Origin: Allium sativum
Lineage: Eukaryota; Streptophyta; Magnoliopsida; Asparagales; Amaryllidaceae
Direction of reading: 5' to 3'
DNA length: 64,000 bases
Assembly (NCBI GenBank): GCA_030737875.1
Contig: CM060909.1
Span: forward strand, 31,671,159-31,735,158
Made by a program: the position numbers and the translations under genes. Positions 21,001 to 33,393 of this stretch are shown piece by piece. Every line of letters starts with the position of its first letter. Position 1 is the first letter of the stretch. The notes under the pieces were generated by a model. That model was not told the DNA's origin. It did not search any database and saw only the letters and a list, made by a program, of their open reading frames with translations.

Positions 21001-21318
21001 GATTTCCGCAATGAAATTTCAATTTTTCGGATTCGTTGGAAAGATATTTTTAAATAGATTCTAATATTTTTGGTTTCACTAAAATCCGTTAAATTTTGCA
21101 TCCTGTATGGTCAGTCAAAGTTCAAGTTTGACTTTTCAAACTACCTCGCTATTTCTAACTCTTTTGTTAATTAAAATTAAATCATTCCATTCTAACTTCG
21201 ATTTAAATCAAATTTGTGATCATTATTATTTAAATAAATAATTTTATATTGTCAAAATTCATTAAAATTTACTAAAATAAAAATTTTAAATTGGTCCTGA
21301 TTTTTGCGGGTTGTTACA
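18057..21318 (-). repeat. E0 right LTR (5' LTR on the minus strand), 3262 bp
   Basis: Plus-strand start TGTAAAGATCCGC next to the PBS, plus-strand end TGTTACA. 18057-18780 is unique sequence whose partner in the left LTR lies outside the window. 18781-19614 is the hairpin array. 19615-21318 matches the left copy. Confidence 0.85.
18781..19614. repeat. Hairpin minisatellite in the right E0 LTR
   Basis: The same type of array as on the left, but only about 0.83 kb against at least 2.1 kb. It contains units with arms TTTGTGTT/AACACAAA and a non-palindromic 50 bp unit repeated exactly from about 19091 to 19260 (starts near 19091, 19141, 19191, 19241). The two LTRs differ in array content despite near-identity elsewhere. 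Confidence 0.85.
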
Positions 21319-23059
21319 ATCGATATCCGAGATTTAAAATCTTGATATGTATAAATAAAATTTTGTATTATTGTACAAAATTTCACTTCTTCTGTGAGAT
21401 ATTTTGCATTTCTGTGTCTGTGATCTAGGATGATTTATTTTTAACTCCATAACAATCAACAATCTGTTGTTTTGAACGGTTTGAGTTTGTTTAACTATCG
21501 ACTTGAAACAGTCGAAAGAGTAGGTCGTTGCACTTGAAGTCACCGAAAAACAAGCGTCCTTACCTTTAACTCCAAAATGCTCCTCTGAAAGACAAACCCA
21601 ACAACCACTCCTAACAAACAGGAATTCTTCTCCTATAAGACATGATGCCTTAACCATCACGGCGCAATGTTTGATTATCCTGATGGCCCATCTTCTTAAA
21701 ATACTCGGGTAAGTGGTGCCCAGAAGGCGATTTCGAAACATAACATAACTCAAAACCAATGAAGCAATTGTAAACCATCAAAAACTGAGATGGGAACCAT
21801 AGTGATAACTTGAAACATAAGACGCCTTGGATGTTAACAAGACCAATAATCACTACAAGCTATGGGCAATACCCAACGTATATGGCGTTTAAGTTCATTC
21901 CAATCTATGACGACCAATTGTATGGGGAAACACCACTCGCAATAACCTCAAATAGCATTCGGGTAAAACATACCATAGGCATATCCTAGCATTGTGATGA
22001 GTAGGAAGCGCAACAGTAAAGAATAGAGTACTATAACAGAGTATAATGTTGTAAAGTTCAAAAGAAGAATGTCAAAAAGTATTGAAGTACAGATGGTACA
22101 AAGACGTATGATGAGCAGAAACAATCCTATTTTCGTATAGCATCTCATTATAGAGAAACAACCAATCCAAAAGTAAGAAGATGATAGCTCCAAACTCTAG
22201 CCAAGCAATGTACAGCAAGAAACACTACAAAGATACAAGTATACACAAGGAATTTGAAAACTCGAATTAAATGATGCAATGCCATACAAAAAGCTCAATC
22301 ATTATTCAAAAAGTCAGAAATGATGACACAACGTGGGTAATAGAAAATAACAAAAGTTAGAGATTCACCACGCTTCTCGCCTCCACATTAGTTGAGCTAG
22401 TATCCAAATGAAATCTGCGGTGTTCTCTGCCTCCTAGATCAACCTAATGTATTATCGCTAGTGGAAAATGTGATGATGGGCTCTAACCCCAGTAGATTCA
22501 ACCTCCATTATTAGTCTCGTTTATCAAACACTGTCACTTCCTAGTCATGTCTGCTAATCATCTAAGCTCTACAATGCAACAACCCTATCTTAGTAAGGCC
22601 ATAGCCTTATATTGGAAGAAAGGGACAATGTTAGCAAATGTGACAGAAATGATAAATGATGGTGGAGGTAGTAAGGATAGTGTTAAAATAAATGAAACCT
22701 GAAGGTCATTTGGAAGGCGTCAAATTTCAAGACTGCTACCATTTGAGAAGCAATCCGTTAAATCATCGAATTAATTTGATGAAAAAGAAGTCATTAAGCT
22801 GGGTCGTAAAAGGAAAATCACTTACCAGTGAGGTATAAAATGCGCCTTAACATCGGAGAAAATATCTCATAGCTTAATCAAATTTCTAACGCTTCCAAAC
22901 TTAGAAATAGGAATGTCACTACATCTCTAACCCCGAAACTATGGATGAGTCATAGGACTATCCAGGGATTTGTGCAGCCATCCAAACATTAGTTGAAACC
23001 AAGCGGCCAGATAATCGTTGCTCGAAAAAATGAATAGACCTAAAAATAAGACAACTAAG
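21319..23059. other. Unrecognised AT-rich sequence
   Basis: Target region of E0. The longest ORF (21334-21759, minus) shows no recognisable domain and has a composition like its surroundings. It may be an old decayed transposon. I see no RNA gene or repeat here. Confidence 0.4.
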
Positions 23060-24527
23060 TGATGTGCACGTAAAAATGCACATTTATATTCACATATTTA
23101 TTATTATTTAATTAAATAAATGAACATTTTTGGGTATTTTATATGATCAAACCATATTTTAAATATTTTCAAGGTAATCACTCATTTTGGGAAAAAATGG
23201 TCACTTGTGCATGTTTTAATTTGTGATTGCATTTATTTGTTCTTTGTATTTGTCCCTTATAGGAATATTGGAGCACAATTAATGCATACACATGAAGATT
23301 CGGAGCACAAATGCTTGCATACAAAGGAATAAAGGAAATAATTCTCATACATGATCATGGAGGACCCCACCTCTCAAATTACCCTCTTTTTCTTTAGCCT
23401 CTTATTAAAGACTAATTGAATAAGACAATAGGTCTCATGCATCGTTAATGGCTAAGAGAGGATTAAAAGCTTCATGAAGTGGGATTTTGGGGATTTCCCA
23501 TTATAAGTGATTAGGGTTTTAGGGTTAGAAACATGTATATATACCCTTTTATGTGATGTAAATCTTATCTTTTATCTCTTCTCTTTTTATCCCCTTCTTT
23601 AGTTTAGTTGAGAGGAGCACAAGCTCTCTTATATTTCCATGGCTGCTTAGCCATTTTATGAAACTTCTTTGTTTTAGTGCAATTTAATTTCTATGTTATT
23701 TACTTTCATGTTCATAGCTTAGATTTACATTCATGTTCATAGCTTAGATTTACTTTATCTTCTTAGCTTAGTTCTCTTCTTGTTCTACTTAGTTTTTCTT
23801 CGTTTTGCTTTATTTTCTAATGTTAAAACTTACATGTGTTGATATGATAGCATATATGAGTGGTTAATCCCTTGATTTAGGGGTAATGATGCTCTCTAAC
23901 TTTAAGTAAGTTCAACATTTGTATGACTTGTGATCTCTAATTTGTGCTTCATGTTAGTGAATGTCGATGTAAGTTTATACAAATGGTTTTGATAGTCTAT
24001 GTTTGTTGACAACAAAATAGGCTATGCTTAGTCAATGTAAACACAAATTACATCAATATTTGCTAAGTTATTATTGATGTTGAAATAAAAGTAAGAACAT
24101 AATTTGATGGTCTATAGTTTTAGTTAATAATTCATTGGCTATACTTAGAATAGTTTTTCTTTAGTTCAATTTTTATGAGAAACATAAGTGGTTTAAATAT
24201 TGCATTTATATCACTTAATGGAGATCATAAATTGTATTTTTGATAACTTACATAAATGTGAGAGTTGATTTGCCTCTAAATTGTTTTCATTTCATATTTA
24301 GCTCTCAACTTAGTTTATAGTTTTCATTAGCTTTTATTAGTTAAATCTTCCCTCGAATTTGGTTTAATTTGATTGAATAAAATTAGAATTGCTTCTTTCC
24401 CCATGGATTGACTCGTATTCGCTAACGTACTACAAGTGTACGTCGTGCGCTTGCGGTTTATTACACTTCGCGACGATATTCTAGTTCATAGAATATTCGT
24501 TGTCGAACACGAAGATTATATGCAACA
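23060..24527 (+). mobile_element. Likely solo LTR, 1468 bp
   Basis: Begins TGATGTGCACG, ends TGCAACA, and is flanked by CTAAG (23055-23059) and TTAAG (24528-24532), a 4-of-5 duplication. Inside are TATATATA at 23536-23543, a 27 bp direct repeat near 23705-23755 (TTCATGTTCATAGC words), and a GC-richer end near 24420-24475. No primer site or coding region adjoins it, so a solo LTR left by recombination fits. The boundaries are inferred from this one pair of flanks. Confidence 0.5.
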
Positions 24528-24532
24528 TTAAG

Positions 24533-25969
24533 AAGACACTCCAAATCCAAACAATCCCTGTGTAAATCATCACCAGAGGGCGCAACTAAGGTTGTAGTGA
24601 AAATAATGAAAAGATTCGATCATGATAAAACGGTCAACCAACAAGAGTACTAAAATATGGGGATATGAATAGCCATGCGAAACAGGTTGGGGGAAACTAA
24701 ATAAATCACTTAGAGTATCTAATCTCCCGACAAAAACAAGAACCTTATACTCGTAAAGATTAAAACTCCCAACTGGGGAAAACACTTAAACTCAATCAAA
24801 ATACTCATAAACACTGAAGGGTTATACATAATTGTATCGCATAAAAATCATTATTGTGTGATTTAAAAACTGTCACATGGATAATCAAGCCACATGCACA
24901 AGTAGTTACACACAACACACATGAAAATTATGCAATCGTAATTACATCAAAAAATAACAATCTTTCGTTGCTAAGATCTTTTATGTATAGGATAAACTAT
25001 AAGCTCTGCATGCATGAAACATCAGCCTAACCTACACCATGGAGAGATAAAAATATAATTCTTCCTTGACCGGCATAATGGGTAAGTGAACTCAGATAAG
25101 TTTGAAATCTATGCTTCGAACTTTAAACTCCAAATAAAATGTAGTAAAACCCCTGCATGAATGTTGACAACCGAGGAACCATGGAAGGTTAAGACAAAGT
25201 AAACCAAAGTAAACTGAAAGGCAAAAAATATTGGACAGCTCCGATTTTAATTAGAATTAAAGGGCATACTCAGGCTATGGCAAATGAATAATCCGCCTGC
25301 TAATAGTTGACCACTATATAAGCCAAGAAACCAAGAATCTAGGGGATGAGCTCCATCAACAAAGTTAAGCATGCAATATAAGAATTGGAATAGTGTACTT
25401 GGATGCTGTTCAAAGTTGTATAAGACACAATAGGACCTTACCTTAAGAGGGGAAAGTGTCGTTTCACCAGACATTAAAGTGAATGGCCAAAAAGTCACTC
25501 TAGAAGATGATACTCTACATCGAGACTGTCAGGTATGTTTTATTTTGGATTATGATCCCATATGAACGACGCTTATAATCCAAGAAAAATCGACAAGTAG
25601 TCGCCATGCAGATTATAAGTGTTGGCCGTGGCATATAAAATGTTTTATTTGAGAAAAGCAGGCATGGTGCTCTTAAACACCATGAATGGACCATTATGCA
25701 TAAATAACTCATTATAAGCAAAATAAAGTAACATATACTTTATCTTTTAAATACTCTCTCAAAACTCACCAATTGAATGAGAAAATAACAATAGAAACTT
25801 TGTCCGAAATGATAAGGCAAACCCTCCTTTATAGAATCCTATGAAAGAACGAGGATAAGAAAGCTGGTATTGTGAAATTATCAACTATATCGGGTTCCAA
25901 TGAATCTCCGCACTTAGGTCCAAATAAGTAAAGGTACTTGGCCAAATTCACAGAAAGGGACAAGTAAAG
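24533..25969. other. Unrecognised AT-rich sequence before E3
   Basis: No gene, RNA or repeat recognised. Short minus-strand ORFs (for example 25247-25498) have no visible domain. It is the left flank of the E3 insertion, whose right flank is 55636-57890. Confidence 0.4.
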
Positions 25970-25974
25970 CCAGG
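25970..25974. repeat. E3 target-site duplication, left copy
   Basis: CCAGG directly before TGTTAGCC; the same five bases follow the 3' LTR at 55631-55635. Confidence 0.85.
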
Positions 25975-26143
25975 TGTTAGCCTGCTTTGTGACCAGGCTT
26001 CCCAAAGCAAAGGACTTGAATAAGAACATACATTGATCAGTAATCGCTCGGATGAAGTGGTGGAATATGGAACAACTTGGATTTTGGCATTTCTGACAAA
26101 CCGCTTGCCCCCTACCAGCTTGCCTACTAGCGGTTCGTGACCC
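25975..26143 (+). repeat. E3 5' LTR, part 1 (before E2)
   Basis: Starts TGTTAGCC; 25981-26098 matches 54749-54866 with few differences. It breaks at GACCC where E2 entered and resumes at 35877. Confidence 0.85.
26139..26143. repeat. E2 target-site duplication, left copy
   Basis: GACCC, repeated at 35872-35876. The word also recurs in the surrounding LTR minisatellite, so the match alone is weaker evidence, but joining the flanks restores one array unit. Confidence 0.8.
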
Positions 26144-28662
26144 TATGACGGTCCTCCCCGGACCAGCTGACATTTCCCTAGAAATGCGGTGTGCCAATGC
26201 CCGACTAGCATGGGACGGTTGTCAAAAGAAAGGGATTTGAAACTATAAATTACCAAAGAACCTGTAGTATATCTCACAGCGCATGGAATAAGATATAATA
26301 GTAACATAACTTGACATAAAACAGGCGAGACAGTGCATATGCTGAAAACTAAACCATCATAGTAGCGGAAACCAAAATACAGCTTATGATCCAAACCATT
26401 ATTACAACTTCAAAATACTGTCTCTAAAGCAAAATAGAAAAGGTACACTACTAACGCCCAAAGCAGTGACCATTAACAACACATGGAGAATATATGTAAA
26501 TAGTACGTGGAAGCCTCCTGCTCGTCTCCGGATAGCTACTCATGCATAACCACCTAACCTGCCTCAAGTATGCTCGTTTAGGAGCACCCAAAGTAATAAG
26601 AAGAGACATAAAACTCTGGGTCAGACAAAAGTCTGGTATGAGCGACAACAGCAAAACAGAACAGTAACAGGTATAAATAATCATACCTGAACCTAGACCT
26701 CCAACCAAAGAGTTAGCACAACAAGATGTACAGTACTCTATGGTAACACTAACATAAAGTGTAAAGTGAAAGTGCACATGTCATGGTGATAGCAAACATC
26801 AATCATAGCAGTCATCCTCACATCTCTCACTCAGTGCGTAAAGCATACGATATCCACCACTTTAATCACCAAATCCTTTGTTATGACCACTTGCGCTTGG
26901 AAGTCTTAATAACCCCATTACACTAGTCCATAGCCACTAATCCTTCGCTACGATTACTTTGTCCTTGGGAGTACTAATGGTCACATTGCACTGATCCATA
27001 GCCATGCTACGATCACTTTGTCCTTGGGAGTTTTGATGACCCCATTGGGTTGATCCATAGCCACTAATACGTCTCTCTATGGTGAACCAAAGCTATAGAT
27101 ATCGATAACCCCTTTGCACACGTCCCACAGCAAAGCCCAACTCTGGAACTTAGCTCGTTGGTTCCCATCTAAATCCTGAGTAATAACTTCCCATTTGGAC
27201 TTCCTTCGCATCTCGGTTGAAGTCGATCTTCAGGAAAGTCTACGATTGTCATCACATAGCTCTAATCCAGTTCGGTTCTTGATACTCCATCTGGGTCGAT
27301 TCGTGATCATCATATGGGTTCAGGTTGTGGTTACCTCACCGGGTCGGGTCTGGTTTCTTTAGCCAGGTCGGTTAGTGTGTGTTGCGCGGTTCGAGGTAGC
27401 TCCACGGCTCGGTTCGAGTACAAGCTTCAGCTCATGCCAACAGGTGGGTCGGTTCGAGTGCTTGAGCGGTTTCGGGTCGAGCTCCTCGGCTCGTGGAAGC
27501 ATGACATTCCAAGCTCTGGTTCGTGGTTCGTGCATGCGAGCGGTTCGGGGGTGACAAGCTCGAGCAGGAGGCACATATACCCCAACTTGGGTCGGTTCAT
27601 GAGAGCATGGGGAAGGGGAGACCCGATCTGAACTAGTCCAAATTCCTGCAATTCTTCCAACGAGCTATTTATGCCACACGACGACGTTTTCAACCATTAT
27701 AAATTTCCTATGCAAACTCAAAGCATACCAAACAGTAGTAGCAACATGTGTGATCAATCAAAAGCATTAAAACATCAATCATATGAGTTAGTTAGATCAA
27801 ACACACCCAAAACTCATGATTTTCCCCTTAATCCTCTTAACCATGTTTAACTATAGGATTAGCAAACTTAATACAAATTAACCCAAATTTTTCTTTGAGT
27901 CATACAATAATATTTCAGAATTTATGCATATTTTTTCATATTTTTCTGATTCATAATTTCGCTAATTATCACTAATCACCCCTAATTAGCCGTAGTTAGT
28001 GAATAAACATGCTAATCACTCACCTTAGCCACAAATTAATCTCATATCTGAAAATATCTCTGATTTGATTCGAATCACAATGCAACACAGCAGCTCTACC
28101 TCCAATTTGATGTTAATTTGCCTTGGTTTAATGTTGATTAGCTTAATATTGGATAAGAATGTGATTAGGAAGTAGTTTAGAATAGAAGGTGGAGGCCGTT
28201 ACTAGGTTTGAAGAAATGAAAATGGCGGCTAAGAAAACGAAATGAGATGGTTTCCTAACTTATTTCAACCTCCCCATAACCCTAATACCGAAATGGGTTA
28301 TGGGCCCATCCACTAATTACTCTATTAAGCCCGCTTAAGCAGTTTTTCACCTTCCAAACCTTATTTCAGTCATATCTCTCAAACGGTAAGTCTGTTTGAT
28401 TAATATGACCACTCTACATAAAGTTAAATCATCATCTGAATCCAATGGAAGTGGTTTCAAGTCAAAAGTCCTTACCAATAAAAAGTTATAGGCAGAACAA
28501 GATTCGCCAGAGGCAAAACGGTCATATAAAATTCGGCAAAAATCGTGAACATGGGAAATGACCCCAGTAGTCGTTCCCCAAAGTTACACGACCATACGAC
28601 TTCTTATGAAAATAAAATAAATATTTTACGATCCTTCGATATGTAGAATGCGGGTCGTTACA
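26144..28662 (-). repeat. E2 left LTR (3' LTR on the minus strand), 2519 bp
   Basis: The plus-strand start is TATGAC where the other LTR has TGTGAC; it ends CGTTACA. It contains a diverged tandem of a roughly 60-100 bp unit with TTGGGAGT...CATAGCCA words near 26880-27060 and a GGTTCG-rich part at 27240-27620. ORFs in the latter are not genes. Confidence 0.9.
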
Positions 28663-28682
28663 CTCTCCCCCCTTTCGCCCCC
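28663..28682 (-). other. E2 polypurine tract
   Basis: On the minus strand GGGGGCGAAAGGGGGGAGAG touches the LTR start TGTAACG. Confidence 0.85.
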
Positions 28683-28830
28683 GAAATTCCTTAACCAAAC
28701 ATGCAATGGTGGCTCGCATGCCTATCAACCATTTACAAACAATCAAACATACATAACAACACAACAAGCCTATCCTAGCATGCAGTTCACTAACGAGGGA
28801 ATAACTATATCGTGATTAAAACCTTACCAG

Positions 28831-30095
28831 GAAAAGAGTTCTGGATATGACTTCCTTATGCTTTCCTCGACTTCCTAAGTACAGTCATTCTCATTATCAC
28901 CCCACTGTACCTTAACCAATTTCACCATCTTCCTTCAAAGTTGTTTCATATCATGCTCGACAATACGAATTGTCTTGTGGCTCCCAACTGTCTCAGATTC
29001 CACCTCATATTATCCAACTGATCTGGTGAAATAGTCATATCAGAATCGTGCATGAACTTCGTTAACTGAGAAACATGAAATACGTTGTGCACTCCCGCCA
29101 TCTTGTCTGGTAATCCAACTTTATACGCTAAATTACCAACTTGCTCGAGAACTGGGAATGGACCAACAAAATTTGGTGCTAACTTACTTCTCTTGCCAAA
29201 GCGGATCACACTCTTTAACGGAGAAATCTTGACAAATACTGAGTCACCAACGAAGAATTTCAAATCCCTTCGCCTTTTATCAGCATAACTCTTTTGCCTA
29301 TCTTGGGTAGTCTTCATTTGTTTTGAATAACTTTGATCTTATCTGAAGTTTATCTTATTACATCTGGCCCAAGCACACTGGTTTCCAATCAACATGATGG
29401 TGATTTGCACGGTCTTCCGTACAAAGCTTCAAATGGAGTCATACCAATACTGGAATGATAACTATTATTATATGCGAACTCAACCAGATGCAAATGGTCA
29501 TCCCATGAACCCCCAAAATCCAATATACAAGCTCTTAAGAGATCCTTTAATATATGATTCACCTTCTCTGTTTGACTGTCGGTTTAAGGATGGTATGCGG
29601 TACTGAGATGTAATTCTAACCCTAAAGCTTCTTGTAAGCTCTTCCAGAACCCTCTAGTAAATAATGGATCTCAGTCACTCACAATACCTTTAGGTACTCC
29701 ATGAAATCTCAATATCCATTTCATATACTGTTCTGCTAACTTAGCCGCCTTCTATTCGACTTGACTGGTATAAACCTTGCATTCTTGGTCAATCGATCCA
29801 CAATCACTCAAATACTATCATGACCTGATCTAGTCCTTGGTATACCATCAATGAAATCCATTGAGACTCATTCCCATTTCCATTTGGGAATTTCCAACGG
29901 TTGTAACAAAACACTAGGCTTCTTTTGTTCAGCTTTAACTAATCGGCAGTTCATGCACTTGGATATAAACTTTCCAACGTCTCTCTTCATCCCTTCCCAG
30001 TAGTTGGTTTGCTTCATGTCTCGATACATTTTGTTACCACCGGGATGTATCGTCAACTTTGAGTGATGACACTCTCTAAGCAATTCATCTCTCAA
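28831..30095 (-). pseudogene. pol: E2 integrase with C-terminal chromodomain, broken
   Basis: The zinc-binding HHCC part is at 29868-30095 (HHSKLTIHPGG, then CMNC). The catalytic core between 29320 and 29860 is scattered over frames by indels and stops. The C-terminal part at 28946-29317 is open and has GDSVFVKISP and VFHVSQL blocks. Downstream a chromodomain tail can be read at about 28831-28930: VKVQW, then a TAG in place of the conserved Trp before EVEES, then SYPELFS. The chromodomain targets such elements to heterochromatin in the family; here it could not be made. Confidence 0.8.
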
Positions 30096-30137
30096 TCTAT
30101 TGACATTGGGTACAACCAGTCTCCCATTCTTCCGAAG

Positions 30138-30840
30138 TCATCCTTCTCGATCAAGTCCATACTTGTTCATTTCCTCACCATTGTTACTCATCTCTACCTC
30201 GGAGATGATATCTAATAGGTTAGGATCTTCCCTCTGACTGGAACCAATATGTTCAATCAAAGTCGGTATGATCGTCAAACTTGCTAACATCTCTGGATCC
30301 AATTCGCACCTAGGTCTGAAATCGTATCCCGCGATATATTCTAGTTGCTTCCAATCTAGAAACATATCCCCTAAACTGGCATGTCTCCTACTCAATGCAT
30401 CAGCTACCACATTTCCCTTCCCGGGTGTATATGCGATACTAAAATTATATGAAGCCAAGAACTCTAACCATCTCCGCTGACGAAGATTTAAATCCTTTTG
30501 AGAGAAAAGTTACTTTAATGACTTATGATCGGTAAACAATTCAAATTTTTCTCCCAAGAGATAATGTTTCCACATCTTTAATGCGAACACGATCGCTGCC
30601 AATTCCAAATCATGGGTAGGATATCTTTTATCATGCAATTTTAGTTTTCGACTAGCAATAAGCTACAACCCTACCTCCTTGCATCAATATCGCACCAAGT
30701 CCGGTAAAACAGGCATCCATGTATACTGTCATCTCTTCGTTCCCTTTAGGAATAACCAATGCTGGTGCACATGTCAATTTTTCCTTTAGACTCTTGAATG
30801 CATTCTGGGACTTTGTGTCCCAAACAAAAGCTTGATTCTT
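30138..30840 (-). pseudogene. pol: E2 RNase H and connection, broken
   Basis: Follows the RT segment in the same direction. A decayed RNase H stretch (30640-30840, YMDACFTGLGAILMQ) is followed by stops and then by the open part 30138-30458, with [16 protein letters not shown], the usual RNase H to integrase linker. Confidence 0.75.
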
Positions 30841-31566
30841 CTAGGTCAACTTGGTTAACGATGCCGCTATCTTGGAGAAGTCTTGGATAAACTTACGATA
30901 ATATCCAGCTAATCCCAAGAAAGTTCTTATGTTTGTTGCATTCTTGGGCGTAGACAAATCTTGCACTGTAGACACCTTCGCAGGATACACGGCAATACCA
31001 TTGTCTGAGACAACATGTCCAAAGAATCTCACTTCCCTCCTCCAGAAGTGACACTTAGAAAATTTTGCTTTCAATTGGTGTTTCCTCAACACCTCTATCA
31101 CTGTCCTCAAATGTTCCTTTTGTTCTTCCTCTTTCCTCGAGTAAACCAAGATATCATCCACGAACACAAGAACAAACTTATTTAATTGATCTCTGAAAAC
31201 TCTATTCATAAGGTCCACAAAATATGCGGGTGCATTGGTCAACCCGAATGGCATGACCAACCTCTCATAGAATCCAAACGACGTCCGAAATGCCGTTTTA
31301 GGTATACTCTCAACTGCTACTCGGAGCTGATGAAAACCTGTCATGAGATCCAATTGGGAGAACACTCTTGCTCCATTCGATTGATTTAACAAATCATTTG
31401 TCCGTGGAAGAGTATACGTACTCTTCCTCGTCACCTTGTTCAACTCGCGATAGTCTACACACAAGCGAAGGGAACCATCGGCCTTGGTAGCAAATACAAC
31501 TGATGCTCCCCACTTGGAAACACTTCTTCTTATAAATCCCTTCTTTAAAAGATCGCCAACTTGCAC
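30841..31566 (-). pseudogene. pol: E2 reverse transcriptase
   Basis: About 241 codons open on the minus strand. It has [35 protein letters not shown] and the FVDD catalytic box, then the RT C-terminus with [11 protein letters not shown]. It overlaps the protease frame by about 20 bp in another frame (a frameshift near 31550) and stops at 30841 before RNase H. The catalytic residues survive. Confidence 0.85.
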
Positions 31567-32231
31567 TTCGATCTCTCGCTCTGCCTTGGCGCCATACGAT
31601 GAAGAGGCATCACTATAGGTCTGGCATCTTTCACTAAATCAATAAGAAACTCGATCACTCGGTGTGGTGGAAGTCCGGTTACTTCCCCGAAGATGTCCGA
31701 ATACTCGCCAGCAATAGGCACATCTGATAACTCATCATGCGGGATGTCGAGGGAATTTAGAAAACTAGCCATCACCCCATCACTAGGTAGGATACCAAAC
31801 ACCAACCTCCGCCCATCATCCGCTCTAATGGTCATCGAAGACCCCTCACAGTCTACCACTACCCCATACCTTTGGAGCCAATCGACTCCCAAAATAATGC
31901 CATACCCAGTAAAGCCCAAAATAAAGCAATCACAAGCAAGCAAACATCCATGACTCGATAAGACCAAATTATGACAAATCATACTAAGTCTAGTCGAACC
32001 ACCGATCGGGTTCGTCATAACTAAAGGCCTATTGACAATCTCGGGTTCCAATCCCAACATATCTTCCAGGTCACTAGATATGAAGGAATGGGAAGCCCCG
32101 ATATCAAACAGTACTCGAACAGGAACATCATAAGTAGAAAGCATACCTTGAATAACGAAACCCTTTCCTTTCTCTGCCGTAGTTGGGGCATTCGACGAAG
32201 AAGGAACAACGTGGATAGCATATGCTTTCAC
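31545..32231 (-). pseudogene. E2 aspartic protease and pre-RT region
   Basis: The protease active site reads FDIGASHSF, with Ile where Thr or Ser is usual, so activity is doubtful. ILGVDWL is the second conserved block. The frame runs into the start of RT and is lost by a frameshift near 31550. Confidence 0.8.
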
Positions 32232-33192
32232 AGTCTGCTTCTCTTTAGGAGGTTGTGGACATTTATCATTGTGATGTCCTACTGGGCCGCAACTGAAGCA
32301 CTTCCTATCCGCTGACTTTCCACGACAATATTTGGCATAGCGGCCCTTCTTGCTGCAACTATAGCACTCAACATCTTTCTTATTTTTCTTCTGACCATCC
32401 TTATCTTGGTTCTGTTTCCTCTTATTCTGCGAATTTTTCTTACCTCTACCGCTTGCCTGTGGCTTTGCCTCCCCTGTAGATGTAATAGCAACCTCCTCCT
32501 TTGACTTAGGTTAGAGGCTCTCCGACCTTAATGCCTTTCCCACTATAGATTCGAAGGTCTCATCAATGTGGTTTATAAGTCTTTCCCCCAAGTACTCATC
32601 TAAGCCGATTATGAACTTCTCATTCTTCTTCTCGTCAGTATTGATAAGGGATAATCCATATTTCAATAAAGTATCGAACTTAGCAATATACCGAGACTGC
32701 CCTACCATTCTGTTTAAGCTCTAAAATTTTCCTAAACAATTCTGATTTTTGAGCAGTTGGAATAAACTTACCACTGAAGCGAGTCTTAAATCGATTCCAA
32801 GTAACTTGATACTCAGGTGTAGCTGCTCTAGTAGCATTCCACCAATTCATAGCCCATCATTGAAGCTGACGCGATGCTAACCTTCTTTTCATCGCATCAT
32901 CGATTCCCAAATCCTCGAAGATGCACTCACAACTATCAAGTCAATCTTGAACATCCGTAGACGACTCCGTTCCATGGAACGGTTTCCCACCAAGACTAGT
33001 ATAATCTTTACAGAGCTTGGCGAAATCGGCTCTAGGCGCTTGCGCTGCTGCACCACCACCGTTAGCAGCATTAGGAACCGCTCCCTGAACATCCCTAAGC
33101 ATCTCTCTCATGAAGGTAGTAAACATCGTCCTCATATCCAGGACATTTCTATTATTGGCCCCTGAACCCGTACTCCTCATATTTCGGCTCAT
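32232..33192 (-). pseudogene. gag: E2 gag with two zinc knuckles, broken
   Basis: Starts at ATG 33192 (MSRNMRSTG), about 190 bp after the primer site. The first 85 codons are open, then stops and frameshifts break the capsid region, with recognisable pieces at 32511-32708. Two CCHC knuckles lie near 32259-32365. The second is complete (C-X2-C-X4-H-X4-C); the first has Arg in place of His. Confidence 0.8.
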
Positions 33193-33379
33193 CGTCCAAT
33201 CTGTAAAGAGAAAACAATTAACCATCTCCTTAGTGGTGCCAGTGCAGTGCGACTTCATCCTTAGATATACTAATAGTATATATATAGTTTTTGAAAACCA
33301 AAATACAACAAATACATGCACTCATATACGTATACTATCTCCCACTGATGTCTTCCCCTACGTTAACTACACAACCTAG

Positions 33380-33391
33380 GCTCTGATACCA
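33380..33391 (-). other. E2 primer binding site
   Basis: On the minus strand TGGTATCAGAGC, the initiator-Met type, two bases from the right LTR. Confidence 0.85.
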
Positions 33392-33393
33392 AG

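Larger units (their letters stand above)
1..21318 (-). mobile_element. E0: coding-poor LTR retrotransposon with giant LTRs, left end outside window
   Basis: Two long near-identical copies, 15976-17693 and about 19615-21318, end in TGTTACA and flank a 363 bp interior. That interior holds, on the minus strand, a primer site TGGTATCAGAGC (18043-18054) beside one LTR and a purine tract (17694-17707) beside the other, so the element runs right to left. The right LTR is 3262 bp. The left LTR starts before base 1 and is split by E1. No gag or pol frame remains, so it could only move with proteins supplied in trans. The primer-site type and the relic of a pol 3' end next to the purine tract suggest descent from a chromodomain Ty3/gypsy element (inference). 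The left target duplication cannot be seen. Confidence 0.8.

Noticed and set aside
21319..21323. ATCGA after the right E0 LTR as a target duplication
   Set aside because: The left partner lies outside the window. ATCG also follows the left LTR as part of the purine-tract side, so the match may be chance.
21334..21759. 141-codon minus-strand ORF next to E0
   Set aside because: No domain, no neighbouring signals, composition like surrounding non-coding sequence.
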